DNA of 64,000 nt from Trogon surrucura. Lineage: Eukaryota > Chordata > Aves > Trogoniformes > Trogonidae. The notes under the pieces are model-generated. The model was given only the letters and a program-made list of their open reading frames with translations, was not told where the DNA came from and did not search any database. Positions 1 through 11,954 of the stretch are shown here, piece after piece; position 1 is the first letter of the stretch, and each line of letters opens with the position of its first letter. The stretch is from NCBI GenBank assembly GCA_020746105.1, contig CM036623.1, forward strand, positions 3,968,001 to 4,032,000, in the 5' to 3' direction. A program made the position numbers and the translations under genes.

Positions 1-614
1 GATTTAAAGCAATCACAGGAACAGTGACGTGGTTCAGCAGGTTCCCATACACACACAGCAGACCAGCTGAAAGGGGAACTCTTAATTTGGTGTGTAATCA
101 TGTGGCCAGCAAGCGATCCAACACCACCCAAACACCACCCTCTGAACAAAGACGTATTAACTGGAGTCTGCTGAATACTAAGAACCTTCGAGAAGTTTTA
201 TAGAACTATTAGTTTAAAAGGTAATGGAAAATTATTTGTAGAGCCATGTTTCCGATTCCTGTAAGTACCTTTGTTTCAGTCTCAATGCCATATAATTTAT
301 CACATTAGTCACTGTAATATGGGGCATATGATGCAGCCTGAAGAATGAATAAACTAAGTACATTTCTGTGTTTTTATCCTGTTTTCATCGTCTAAAAAGG
401 AAGTTTCTAAAGATAGAAGAGGAGAGCAGCAGGAGTACCAGTAAGGGATGGAAGCTGCAACGAATCAGTATTCCGTTTACAACGCCAGCCAGCAAACAGC
501 TTTCTGTAAAGCACAGCATGCAAAGAAACAGTTAAGAAACCTTGTTTTGTTTTAGAAAGAGAGGGGAGACAAAGAAAATAATTGCTAAATACTTATAATA
601 AAATATATATTACA
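1..614. other. AT-rich non-coding DNA, no gene seen
   Basis: No reading frame of note, RNA gene or recognisable repeat was found here. It is AT-rich with short homopolymer runs. It may be intronic or intergenic; the window edge prevents a decision. Confidence 0.4.
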
Positions 615-656
615 ATGTATTGCAAAGGTCTCTTCCAACCAAAGAGATTCTGTGAA
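615..656 (+). repeat. Degraded CR1 LINE 3' end fragment
   Basis: The words GGTCTCTTCCAACC and GATTCTGTGA occur in the order and spacing of the extreme 3' end of avian CR1 elements, where the second is the start of the octamer tail. Upstream sequence has drifted too far to be recognised. This would be a very short, old copy in plus orientation. A chance match is possible because the diagnostic part is only about 30 bases. Confidence 0.5.
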
Positions 657-3512
657 TTTCTGGTACTATGATACCCAAAAATCCCTTAACAGGACAAACT
701 GCTACTAGTTACTTTATAAGACCAGCTGAAAGATCCAAGTTGTGGAAAATCAGCAATACAAGCCAGTAGCAGCCCCTCGGTGCCAGCAGTTTAGGTTCTA
801 CATAACAGGTTTATGTTGCCACTTCAAAGGGTGGACTCAACCTTTTAATTAGAAAAAATCTGGCTAAATAAGATGTAGGATGCTGCTAAATACCATGCTG
901 TAATCAGAAGCAGGATAAGCACATGACAAAGATAACTTAAATTTGAGTCAGATTAAAAGGACATGATACTTTCCACTGTTTCCTTCTAAAACTGTTACAA
1001 ATGTGACATCCAGAACAACTTAAAAGCACTTATTACCCCTGAAATGAGTGGTAAATACTGGCGACACAGCACACCTTTCCTCCTCAAAGTTGAGTGTGCA
1101 CCCCACTCAAGTCAATGAATCCTGCCCTGCTCTTTGTCTTAAACTGACTTCCCACTTGACCGCCTCGTGTCACCTCGATGTCACTACCTTTGTCAACGCC
1201 AGCCTGGTTTTTTTGTCAAGCCACAAGTAGAATTAAAAGAAAAAATGTCCACATATGTTCTTTTCAAAGCTTGATGCAGAGACTATTTTTGTAGTTAGCA
1301 TACAAACGCTCAAGCCTTTGCAGGATAACTTCTCCAAATCCACCCAATTACATCAGACCAACAAGCCTTGATTATGTTTACTATATGTTGTAACACGTAC
1401 AAGTGAGAAAATAAACAGCATTTTTCTGTATCTATAGACGTGCATCAGTGTCATGCACTGCTAAGTCTGCTTATGCAAACCTCTGGCCTAGAGAATGATT
1501 TTTCAGTCTAGCTAGTGACACTGAGCTTAAATACACACAGAGGTCACTAGTAACACCATAATTTAAAAAAAAAACAGTAGCAGAAATAAGAATGTTTATG
1601 AGTCTAAGCATTTTTCATCAGACACAAATGTTTGTACAAGAAATCCTGGTACATCAGCTCACACAGCTTTTCCAATTTTTCCACTGAAAATGAAGACTTG
1701 TCCTTAAAAGTTTTCAAAATCTTTACAACATAACTTCAAGTGTGTTTGTGCAGCAGTCATCTAAGTTAGTACAACGCAGCAAAAAAATAATTTTGCTTGT
1801 CACCTAATTCATACAATCCTAAGAAAGTCTGACTTGGGAATCAAGTCTGATCTTCATTTAAGTTATATGTGATCAGTATGGTCAGAGTAATCATCAGTAC
1901 AAACTGGATGGCAAACACTTTGGTAACTTATTTTCCTTACTTTTTAGCAGTTGCAAGGATACACAGGTGTTTCTCAACAGCTTTGGTTAAAAAGGAAAAC
2001 ATCACACTATTACTGAACTTCTGACAGTTTTTAAAGGAAATGTGCAAAATTTACAAACACAGGTGTATAAAAATATCTTTTAAACACACAATTTATTAAA
2101 TGAGCATGACTGCAATTTGGTGGTAAGGGCACCGATCTCATTCTTGGCTCAAAAAAACTCTGCAAATCACAGAGGGAACACGGGGAAGAAAGGAACAAGG
2201 ACAAATTCTGGGCCTTATTTCCCCCTCATAATTTCATCATGCACATGCTCATTGCTCCTTTCAAGTCATTGATTCATGATTTTCTTTTTTTTCCAGACTA
2301 GAGGAAAACCTTCAATAGAAAAGAAGTGACAACATAGACATCTCAAAACGTCCTGGTAGTCAGAGTAATCGCAGGACAACTGACAAAGGTTTTGAATTCC
2401 ATAATAGAATTTGCTTTCAACCCAGCTGTTAATCCTCAACTAGTACTACCAGGATTTATGGGCAACACACCCATCCAATCTCGTCTCAGGGGTTGGGGCG
2501 GGGGGAGGGAAGAAAAAAGCCTGCTCCATTTCTGTAAACCACAGCACAAAATTCTACCTTCAGAAAAGCATCTTCAGCTGCTGGTTCACAGAAAGTATCT
2601 TTCTTCAGGACTGATTAAGCCCTGGAATTATGTGATATTTAAAATATTTTCTGGTTTTAGGACTTTATTCCTTGTATTTCAGACCTTACTTTGTGAAACG
2701 TAGCTTTCTGTATTAATTACTTAGCTCTGTATTAACTATACTAGCTCTTGTAGCCTTCACATCTAACACTGTTTTGCTTTTTTATACGAGATTCATGTGG
2801 CCAAGATCTAGCTGTTGCAAACTGAGAGCTGCCACACCTAACTACTTTGCTGGTTTCTCACTTTATGTGGGACAGGATACATAGCAAAAACCTTTCTCTT
2901 CTCCATGCAGAATAAGAAAGTTTCTTATGTAATGCTTTACAATTACCATATAACAGAGAGATAAATTGACTTCCATAAGTGGTCTTATCATTCATGAAGT
3001 TGGTAACTTTGACCAGAATAATATTCTTGGAAATATCTTCTTGATCAAAGATTTATCAATCATAACTTTACATTAAAATGCTGGACCATCATGTACATTT
3101 ATAGGTATTGCAGGCATTTGTAAAATAGGACCATACACTTCTGTGAATTAAACCCCTGCATAAACAAACACGTGTACTTAAACATTATCTTAGTGGGAAG
3201 CTATAGTGAAATACTACAGCTGATTAAATCAACCAGGTAATTTCTCCCTACAGATTCAGAAGGAGGTACTGCAAATATTTCCCAGATTTCCTTTTCCTGA
3301 AAAGTTGGTTATCTTGTTAATTCAGGAAGGTATTAACTATCCAATAAATTCAGCATATCCCTGGTTGTAAGCTGTCAGGATGTGACATAACATCCTATAA
3401 CATGATGCTACATGGTACATAATGCCTTAAATTAAAAAGAAAAAGAAAGCAAGACATTTCTTTCAGAGAAATAGTAGGTAGCTAATCTGAATATTTGGGG
3501 TAATTGGCTCTA

Positions 3513-3531
3513 GGAAGAGAGAGAGAGAGAT
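3513..3531. repeat. (AG)n dinucleotide repeat
   Basis: About nine AG units in a row, GA-rich on the plus strand. A short microsatellite, possibly polymorphic. Confidence 0.8.
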
Positions 3532-4536
3532 CATTATTTCAGGTTCCCTAGTGAGTGTTAATTAGGCATATTGCTTCATTGTTTGACAAAGAGAACATTG
3601 CTCGTACTGCTAAATCTATAATGACACACAGGCTTTTGCAGCACAGGTATTTTAAACTACCTTGACTGACTGACAGGTGGGTATTTCTATTCATAGATAA
3701 GCGTGCTCACAGAGTCAAAGTTACATTGTCTTGGAGACATGAGAGTTTTCTCATCCTGATCATGAGAAGCTTTATTTTTAAACAGCAGAGAACAAATCGC
3801 ACTCTGACCATTTAAACGGGAGTCCTCTATGTATAAGCAAAAAGGGTACATGCTTTCCTTTAAGAACGTGGCCTCAGCACCCCATTTAGCTAGCCAGGAG
3901 TCAACAGAGAGAGGTAAATTACAAGTACTTTGCTGTCATGTTAGGCATTCAAGCCCAACACTGAGGTGCAACAGTGCAGTATCACGCTTGTCAAACTTTT
4001 GTTGTCTGCTTTTGACAGCCAGATCTTCAGCACTAAAAACTTAGGTAAGTGAGAAATAGTATCACAAAGACAGCTGTATTGCTCTCTATATCTTTGACAG
4101 GACTACATTGTCCAAAAAGACAGAAGAAAAATATGGGCTCTACTGCCTGCAGGAACCTCAGATTAAGATTCTTATTCCAAATAACATTCATTTATTGAAG
4201 TCAAACAGTTCAATAGAAAGGACTTAAGGGAAACAACTAGAAAATTATGTTATGGTCTGACATTCCCAGACATGTGAAGTGTTTTCAAATTGTTCTTGCA
4301 TCCTCAAATCTGAAGTCTCTTGCCTCCTAACAGAATTACTGGTTGCAACAAGACATGGGGAAATTGTGTGAGTGGTTATTGCATTTTTCCTCCCCTTCTC
4401 CAAAGAAGAAACAAATGACCAGGCTCAGGCACTCGGATACCTGTTAAGTACTCTGCTTCGCCTTCTTAAATATATCTTGCCCATTAGCAGGGTGGATCTT
4501 CTTTCAATTCATTAGCTTATGTGTGCATTTAAGAGA

Positions 4537-4574
4537 CAATGACAAAATAAAACTGCAATGACAAAATAAAACTG
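4537..4574. repeat. Two-copy 19-bp direct repeat
   Basis: The 19-base unit beginning CAATGACAAAATAAAACTG appears twice head to tail with no mismatch. It is a simple recent duplication with no obvious function. Confidence 0.85.
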
Positions 4575-4981
4575 AATAGATGCAAATGTTCTTACTGCTA
4601 GTTTTGTGCTCTTTCTCAATCTACTGAGCTAAAACCTAAAATGCTTTGAGAGCCAACTAATGAATCGATCAGACTTCCCTACCTTGGAAATGTTTTCGGA
4701 GGGCAGAGCAATAGCTAAGAATGGGAACAATGTCACTCATTAAAGTCATCATTGCACCTCGGGCAGAACAACTGGATGCCCACCTCTTCCCATGAACCGT
4801 ACAAACAATCCTGGTAACACTCAAGTGCAGGAGGTTAATCACAACAGTGTCTGTGTCCCAATGTGGAATTACCCTCAGTCAAAAACATCCCGGTCCCAGA
4901 AAAGGCTCCATTACTTTTTACATGTTACAATCTTTCCCTCCCAGTCCAGATCTAAGTACAATTACTGGCTACTTGTATCAG

Positions 4982-5030
4982 GGGAAAAAAAACAAACAAA
5001 CAAACCCAAACAAACCAAAACCAACACCAC
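4982..5030. repeat. (CAAA)n-like simple repeat
   Basis: An A-run followed by degenerate CAAA units (AAACAAACAAACAAAC, then CCAAACAAACC). It resembles a decayed A-rich retroposon tail, but no SINE or LINE body is visible on either side. Confidence 0.7.
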
Positions 5031-5784
5031 ACCCAGACAGAGACTTCCACAAAATGTAAGATATTCAGACTTCTATATAACTCCACACAAATGTAAATAC
5101 ACCGTGTTGCTGTAACTTTACTAACTTCTTTGAGTAGTGCTCAGTGACTGGAGTACTAGACAACCGTTAAATCTCGTTTATTTTTAGGTAGAACTTCTGA
5201 CTTCTCCATCTCACAAATACAATGGAGATCTGTCTTTATAAAATATCATGAGGTCTACGGTACTGTGTAATTGCTGAGAACTAACCTGACCACCATTACT
5301 CAGCATAAAAACATGCTGAGTCACGCAAGCATCTCACAACACTAACATCCTCTCAAGAGCTACACGAGGAGCACATTTTATCACAGGTGATTACACTATA
5401 TATGACCTTGAAGGGTACAAAAACTCCACCTATAGCGTGAGGACATAGAGCAATGAAAAAAAAGTGACTAAAAATTCATAATGACATTTTAAATAGACAC
5501 TAGGTATGATAATTTATAATAGTCAACTGCATCCAATCTCATCCACTGAAACTTCAAAATCTGTCACAAGAATATTAAATAGCTAGACTCCAGATGTCAC
5601 GTGACCAAATTTTTAGGCTATTCTTCCATGACAAGAGAATTGGTCTCACTGTGTTTAAGCCCCTATGTATCATTCCCCTCTTGGGGCACACGAGAAGTCC
5701 CTATTACCAGCAGAGGTATGTATGCAAATCAAGAAAATATGATCTCTAAAATTGTCTTTTTAAACCATTCTAATGTTACTTTGC

Positions 5785-6066
5785 TCTGCAGCATGTGGTA
5801 CTTAACATTTTCAAGGCACCACACAGACATTAACTAATGAATCCTGACAACATCCCTGTGAGGTAAGTGTCTATAAGCACCATTTACAGGTGGTGAGGCT
5901 GACACAGGTGGCCAACTTCGTACACAAGCTACGGTAGGGATTCATTTAGCCAGAGAAGCATCAAAGAATTGTAAACAAGTCCCTTCTGCACATTCACAGC
6001 AGAGCTAGAACTGGAACCTGGGATTTCCTCTCTTCAGTCCTCAGATCCAGCACACCAATGCGTTAC
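5785..6066 (+). repeat. MIR-like (CORE) SINE, ancient
   Basis: The segment keeps the order of landmarks of the MIR family: TACTTAACATTTTC and ATTAACTAATGAATCCT, then ACAACATCCCTGTGAGGTA, then CCATTTACAGGTGGTGAGG, and at the far end CAGAGCTAGAACTGGAACC followed by a CAGATCCAGCACACCAATGC-like end. MIR elements are old tRNA-derived SINEs spread before the amniote lineages separated; they are rare in birds. Between the ACAGGTGGTGAGG core and the CAGAGCTAGAACTGG end there is more sequence than in a standard MIR, and an ACTTCGTACACAAGCT-like block seems to recur as AAGTCCCTTCTGCACATTC, so an internal insertion or partial duplication is likely. Not coding. Confidence 0.72.
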
Positions 6067-9000
6067 GTAATGATTTTGAACAACTTCAGGCCACACCTTC
6101 CGGCCACCAGCAGCTGCAATTTTTCTGAACCCGGCACAGTTCTAACTGCTCACACCAACAATGAACACAGTCCAAAGGCTTTCCGAACAGTTTTGCATGA
6201 AAACTCTTTAAGTCTTATTAAAAAGAAATGAAGGGTCTTTTTTTTTTTTTGGCAGCACCTGGTCTCTTGAGGAACACATGTTTACATTTTGCTGAATTAC
6301 ACAGCTTTTTGGATAGCTGCAGACACATTAATATTGAACTGCAGACAACCACATGTTGGTAATGAGCCCATTTTGTGTCTTGGCTCATGGAAAAGAATGT
6401 GGAAATACCTTGTTCTGTGGTATTTTCCCTCTGACAGTACTGATACAGTGCCGCAGGCACTCTGGAAATAATAGCATAAGGTTAACTGACAATTGCATGT
6501 GTATTTACACCGATAGCCTGATATTATCATATTGTTAAAGAAAGAAAAAAAATCTGGGGCTAGAATAAGCAACTAAATAAATTTCTAGCTGGTGAAAGCA
6601 AGTGAAGCTAGAAGAGACATTATGCTCAAACTGCTCACACATTCTGTATACACGCCATTTCAGAAATCTCTGTGGGTCCTAGAGGAGGAGCAAAGACACA
6701 GGGAAAGCTTTAAAAAGCAGTGAAGCATCAGCAGAGCAGTACTTGCACACCCACCGCTCCCATGGAAGTGATACCAGTTTGAAGCTTTTCATAAATGCAC
6801 AGGTCACACAGAGCAAGCAATGAAGGACTCGTTCAAAAATGAGTAGTTTTGACAACTGGAAACTAGCTACAAAGTTCTCTTCAAAACAAGAAGATACCTT
6901 TTTCAGGAACTAGAAGAGAGTCTGCAGGCCCTGAACTGCAAGGTCTCCAGGAATCTTCCTGATGTGACAATTAAAATAAATGTCATTAAGTAACACATGT
7001 ATTTTTTACCATGTAGCATGGCTCACAAAATGCACTAATGAGACACCCTAACTGAAACTGTCTTGCTGGCTTCTTGAAGGTTCCCATCCTTACATTCTGT
7101 ACTAAGCAGAGCTGTTGTATTAAATGCAAAGTCTGAATAAACAGACTCTCTATGGCTCTCCCTTGTGCCGTGCCGTGTAAATCACCTCTTCTCCCTCTCT
7201 ATCACCTGTGCAGCTTTTATGCCTCTTCCTACTCAGACAAATTCGCACTGAGCTGTACAACTTACCCTAAACCCACTGCTCCACAGCTTAACACTTGTAC
7301 TTACAGATTTAAACCAGATCCCTTAACTGTTCCTAGAAAAACATGCTTTTGTTTGTTTTGTGTAAGGCTTTTGCTAAGAGTATTATTCTGGGTATTTATG
7401 AAGTTACAGTTACGTCTTGATGAACCCAGTATTTACTACATTTGCTAAGTAGACTCTTTCCTTTTAACTTTGCTGGCCTGCCATATAAAATAAGTCTTGC
7501 ATTTTAAGTGTAAATTTATTACCCTGGAGATTTTAATTTTCCTTTAGTTTAGAAGAACATAAGTTTCACTTACGTAATTTTAATTCCTCGATAAGTTTCA
7601 TTTATGGGTTTCCCTTCTGTACACCTAAAATTGAGTCTCTTAAAGCACATAATCTACAGCTAGCATGATTACCTGGAAGTTTAGGTGGTATCGTCGTTGT
7701 AGTGTTGATCACCGAAGAATTTAAAGGGTGATTTCTGGGAAAGCACACTATACCTAACCTTTTCACCAGTTGTCTCACTGCCTGACTTTAAATATATTTT
7801 TTTACTCAATCAATAATTTCTTAGCTGACAAAAACAATTTTCTAAAAGCTGTGGGTACTATGTAGAATTTGTTATACAGCAGTAATTCAACTTGTCATGT
7901 TGTCCAATAGAAATATTACCAGAAGGCAATCCACCAGTTTCAGTCACTGTCACTGGAGTTTAAACAACAACACTGCATGTGAGAAACAGGGGTTTGCTAT
8001 AAAATCTACACCAGCTAGTGGTGGCAACTTTCCATATCATGTCACCTTAGGTGCTTGGACTCAGTCAACACCTTTTGAATTGTTTCTTACTCAGAGTAAA
8101 AAAAAATTCCACAATGCAGGAGGCCAAAAAAACTTTTAGACTACTGAGCTGATATGTTGAATGGGATGCAGTATTGCTACCAGGGTATCTATCAATCAGC
8201 AACATCCTTAAGAGTTATTAGAACCCTTAAACCATTACAGCAGAGCCCTTAACAATGAGTCACACATGTCCCCACTGAGACAACTTTGCAAGGACAGAGA
8301 AAATAATAGAGAACACAAGAAGCTCAGATCCTCTCCTTGCCTCCCTTCCTGTTTGTGAAGCCATCCCCAGTGTGCCCAGCACCTGAGAATGAAGAGCAAG
8401 AGCAGAAAATACAAAGCAGGGCTACAGGAGCACAGCAGTGTGCCTGGGGAGCTGCTCCAGGTTGCTGAAGGGAGCGGGCAGGGGCTGGCACAGCAACCTT
8501 GCTGCTACCAAGGAGCCGGTGCCACCTGCTCCTGTGAGCACCTGTCTGGTGTGTGCCACGGGTCAGGCCAGCTCACCCTTAGCTAAGATACAGGATGTGA
8601 CTTCCGAGTCTTGCACCTCCAACTCTTGCGGCGGGGCTCATGTCCAAAAGCTAACACAGCTAACGAGACCGACTTAACACAAAATACTGTGTGATATTAA
8701 CACTGAACACAAAGAAACCAGAGTTTAAGAAAAGTGGTTTGAAAAATCAGTTTTGTGGCTTCTGTACCTGCAGCAGCATCAATTTGTGATCATCTGCTTT
8801 GCCTCCCAGTCCCAAAAGCAAGTTTAACATTTACGTGCTCATTTTCATTTTGTGGTATCTAGCACTGACGAAAGAAGTTGCATAACGCTGATGTGATCCT
8901 CAAAATAGCACCTCAGTAGCTAAAAGCTAGGGCACAGATTTTTACTAATTCGTGCTATATTTAGCATTGTGCTGCCTTACAGTTTCCCCAATAAGCTTCT

Positions 9001-9797
9001 GTTAAGTTAAATGTCATGTGCCTAATTCAAACATGCCAAAGGCTCAACAGTACTGAAAGAAAATATCCCAACAGCAAGGTCACTTGATTCATAAATCATC
9101 ACAACTGATGTCAAGTTTTCACAGGAACTTTAAATCCAGAGCTGGAACAGGGAGACATAAGACTTTCACACAGAGAGAATGATCCTCTTTGTTTACCTGG
9201 AAATACAGGCTATCATGCTCAAATCTGTGGTACAGAATCTCTATATAAAACCTAAGTTTCAAGAAGCTCATTTACATGTTAAATTATTAAAAGTAATTAC
9301 TTTAGTGTGTGTGTTCAGTTAATTGTAGGTTTTCTATAATGCTTTCTTTAGGAGTTCTTGCTAAAGTTTTCATAAAGTCCAATCGTATTTGCAGAGATCA
9401 GAAAATAACTCAACTGTGGAGCAGTACTGAGTATTATAATACCAATCATGTTAGTAGCTCACGCTAGTCTAAGTACACGAGACAAGAAGCAGCACAAATG
9501 ATCCTCACTGTTATTTCCCAAAGAATGTGCATTGCTTTACAATCTATTAAAATCCTACCAGCAACCTTTCGCAAGCAGTGCTACAACAGCAAAAGTCAAT
9601 CAATTTCAAAATGAAATTGATTTGCTTTCCTGCCAGAAAAGTTAGCTTTTTCCTTTAAAGTACTGTCAAGTAACTTTTTTCAGAAATAAAAAAAAATATA
9701 TCTCTGATTTTTTTCCCCAGACAAAAGTTATTTTTTAAATTTTTCATAATTTTAGAATTTTATGAAATTACAATCATTTGTGTATAGCAGTAGCCAG
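6067..9797. other. Non-coding DNA, no gene recognised
   Basis: AT-rich except for a GC-richer patch at about 8340-8660 that carries overlapping chance frames. No interspersed repeat was recognised. A T-run at about 6238-6250 is the only notable simple repeat. Confidence 0.4.
9598..9622. repeat. Perfect inverted repeat (11-bp arms)
   Basis: Arms AATCAATTTCA and TGAAATTGATT are exact reverse complements separated by AAA. A transcript of either strand could form a short AT-rich hairpin. No function is evident. Confidence 0.85.
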
Positions 9798-9798
9798 T

Positions 9799-9978
9799 TT
9801 AAATGTGCACTTTCAAATGACTCAAATACGCTACTGAAAAACTGAGCCTAATTCTACAGCCACCTTCATGGTTTCGCAGCTGTGGCGGGGATTCAAGCAG
9901 GGGTCTGCAGCTCCAGTGCCAGCTCCCCTCTGTTGCGCAGAGGAGCGGCACACGCCTGCTCTGCCGACTCGCTGCCGA
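9799..9978 (-). other. Candidate alternative last exon (low confidence)
   Basis: On the minus strand a strong acceptor (pyrimidine-rich tract ending CCGCAG) lies at 9979-9981. The frame that continues from the candidate exon at 10065-10226 stays open for 60 codons and reaches a stop at about 9799. A second frame here is open for 27 codons and looks more protein-like, but its phase does not match. It lies downstream of the stop codon of the five-exon gene, so it could be an alternative terminal exon, untranslated sequence, or a chance match. Confidence 0.2.
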
Positions 9979-10064
9979 CTGCGGATACACAAGAGACAAC
10001 CCAGAGCGAGTGAACATTGCTGGCAAACTCAAAATAGCAGTAGGCTCTGCTAGGACGGCTTTAC

Positions 10065-10226
10065 CTCCTGCCCTGGTGAGAGATCTGGAAGGGATTTCAG
10101 CGGAGTGAGCTCAGGCACTGAGTGTCTGCTGTGGATGGGCAGAGCGTTTCCCCTACCCCATAGCAGGCTGCCCTGGCAGACCTCCAGTTCACCTCCTCCA
10201 GCCTTTGGCAGCAATTCACACCCATT
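10065..10226 (-). other. Candidate alternative internal exon (low confidence)
   Basis: The minus strand shows an AG acceptor after ATGATGCAG and a good donor GAG|GTAAAG, enclosing 162 bases with one open frame of 54 codons, phase 0 at both ends. It would join in frame to exon 4 of the gene described at 11072-11148. It is richer in GC than its surroundings. Its acceptor has a poor pyrimidine tract, so it is less convincing than exon 5 at 10907-10960. The residues (for example PELTPLKSLPDLSPGQE) match no family I know. Confidence 0.22.
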
Positions 10227-10473
10227 CTGCATCATAATTTGATATTTTCCAAGAAGTAAACACTGTTTACTTCTTGCATCGTGTTCATGTGCAACGCTCA
10301 AAGGCCATACTTGTAAGAAAACTGGACAGATGCTTTCTGGTAAGGAAGTTTATCAGTATGAACCTGAGGCAGTTCCCCTTTGCTCAGGCCTCTCAGATTA
10401 CAGCTTGTTTCCCTTTTCAGCAACACTGTCAACTCCCAAATTAAGAGTAATATTAACATACTTCTAAATCGGT

Positions 10474-10479
10474 TTTAAT
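10474..10479 (-). terminator. Possible poly(A) signal ATTAAA
   Basis: A minus-strand ATTAAA, the commonest variant poly(A) signal, lies about 430 bases downstream of the stop codon of the five-exon gene, with a G/T-rich stretch (TTGGGAGTTGACAGTG) further downstream. No canonical AATAAA was found nearer. In AT-rich DNA this hexamer is frequent by chance. Confidence 0.25.
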
Positions 10480-10906
10480 TAATTCTTTAAATATCTGAAT
10501 TGATTTTTTTTTTCCCCTATTACCCACAAAAAAATTTTCTCTACTTTGCCTTTTCATACTTCCGAGCTGGATGCAATTGTTTCTTGCTTCATGATGGCAA
10601 TCACTCTTGTTTTCCTCTCTTATCTCCTTCCAGACCACATGAGGAAATAATCAACACCACTGACAAAATTTTCATCCTTATCGTAACACCTATTGGTAGG
10701 GCTAAAATAACAGGGTGCAGGTGCCATGCAGGAATTGCTTAGTAAAAGTCTTAAGACCCATCTTACACTCATAATGTCTATTTCTTTTAGAGGAAGGTAT
10801 AGAGAGAGTTGTATGCATTCAAAGGTATGATAACATTAAGCATTTTACCAAAGGGACCCTTGTGTATTGAAATATACCTCAGCACCAGCAGTATCACCAA
10901 AGCAAA

Positions 10907-10960
10907 CTATCCCAGCACCTTGTTCATTAACTCTTCAATTAGTTTCTCCTTATCAAATTC
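10907..10960 (-). CDS. Unrecognised small protein, exon 5 (C-terminal, with stop)
   Basis: Proposed last coding exon of a minus-strand gene. After an acceptor ending TTCCTGAG, phase 0 continues from exon 4 and encodes EFDKEKLIEELMNKVLG followed by TAG at 10907-10909. The residue pattern (F, L-I, L-M, V-L spaced by acidic and basic residues) is that of an amphipathic helix. The other two frames close within a few codons. The intron to exon 4 would be 111 bases, short but within the avian range. An alternative acceptor eight bases upstream would give a different, shorter end. A donor-like GAG|GTATAT at 10877 lies beyond the stop and may mark an intron in the 3' untranslated region. Function unknown. 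Confidence 0.5.
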   Translation of the reverse strand, partial: EFDKEKLIEELMNKVLG

Positions 10961-11071
10961 CTCAGGAACTTGAAAACGTCACTTGATTTTCAAACTGGCA
11001 TAGTTGGATCAAATATTTTCTTTATATTCCAGATTATCTCCACAAACACATAAAACCAAGAAAAATCCTAC

Positions 11072-11148
11072 CTTGGTATTGGTCAGGTTCAACAAACGAG
11101 CAAACGCAGGTGAATTTCTTTGTTTTTTAACAAATGAATACAGTTTTT
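11072..11148 (-). CDS. Unrecognised small protein, exon 4
   Basis: A 77-base minus-strand exon between an acceptor (pyrimidine-rich, ending TCTCCTTAAG) and a good donor AAG|GTAGGA. The first two bases (AA) complete a GAA codon begun by the last G of exon 3. The next 25 codons are open and read KLYSFVKKQRNSPAFARLL, then NLTNTK; the exon ends in phase 0. Composition (basic KKQR patch, then a hydrophobic ARLLNL segment) is that of a real globular protein rather than a random AT-rich frame. The phase match to both neighbours is the strongest argument that this exon is genuine. I do not recognise the family. Confidence 0.6.
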
Positions 11149-11684
11149 CTTAAGGAGAAAATATTTTAAAGAAATTAAAGATTCCCTGATATCGAAGGGA
11201 TTAAAACATTAGAAATACTTCCCCAATTACTTAAATTTGAAGAATTTCTTTCTGTTTTTTTCCCCTTGCAATCTCTACTCATATACCTAAACTCACCATT
11301 CACTCTTGATTAATTATTTTCTCTACTGAAGTTGCTACCTTAAGTGGAAATGCAATACTTGGAAACTGCATTCCAGATTTTTCAGATATTGCATGCACAT
11401 CATTACTGTTTCAGTCTTTGGGGTGCTGCCAGTTGTTATACATAAGGAACATGATACTTAATAACTTAATACTGGAGAAGTATTAATTGGAAAAGATATA
11501 TTAAACCCCATTCTTCTTCCAGCAATATTGGTGAAGGTGTTCAGAACATAAAACGACGATACTTTGTTTTTTTTGAGAGTACACACTTCAGATTCCTTCA
11601 ACATCATGGCTTATTGTCCCCTACTTTGCTGGGATACACCACTTGGGAAAACTGTTATATACCAAAAAAGCAGTGTTTATTTAC

Positions 11685-11772
11685 CTGTCCCCCTAGGCGC
11701 CAGCAATTTCCATGGCAGCTCTGACAGCACAGCATCATACCTGCTGGGATGAGGTGGAATGTTGTCATACAG
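11685..11772 (-). CDS. Unrecognised small protein, exon 3 (N-terminal)
   Basis: An 88-base minus-strand exon with an excellent acceptor (CCAGCTTTCTCTCTCAG) and a strong donor ACAG|GTAAAT. In phase 0 it encodes 29 residues beginning LYDNIPPHPSRYDAVL and continuing SELPWKLLAPRGT, plus the first base of a glutamate codon finished in exon 4. The frame has no in-frame ATG of its own; the ATG that forms the last three bases of exon 2 supplies the start. A second frame is also open but gives a cysteine- and tryptophan-rich peptide and would not join exon 4. The predicted protein is 73 residues (exons 2-5), with no signal peptide or membrane segment visible. Function unknown; a homology search would settle it. 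Confidence 0.62.
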
Positions 11773-11954
11773 CTGAGAGAGAAAGCTGGCAACTACTAAC
11801 AGCTAGGTAGAACAAATAAACGCACTTTAAAATTAAACTGAGAACACTTTTGCAAGCAAACTTTAACTTTTACGACTCAAAAATCTACAGGTCAGTTTCA
11901 TCAGTTGTCAGGTAGCACAACTTTGCGTGGCCTTGCTAACAACCTGTCTCTTAC

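Larger units (their letters stand above)
657..5784. other. AT-rich non-coding DNA with small simple repeats
   Basis: Only short chance reading frames are present. Some isolated splice-like sites occur (a donor at 4045 and an acceptor at 4018), but no chain of exons with consistent phase could be built. If the minus-strand gene at 10.9-13.4 kb extends further left, this would be its downstream flank. Confidence 0.4.

Noticed and set aside
4019..4044. 26-base plus-strand micro-exon between a strong acceptor and GTAAGT donor
   Set aside because: Too short to assess and no partner exons; such pairs occur often by chance in long non-coding DNA.
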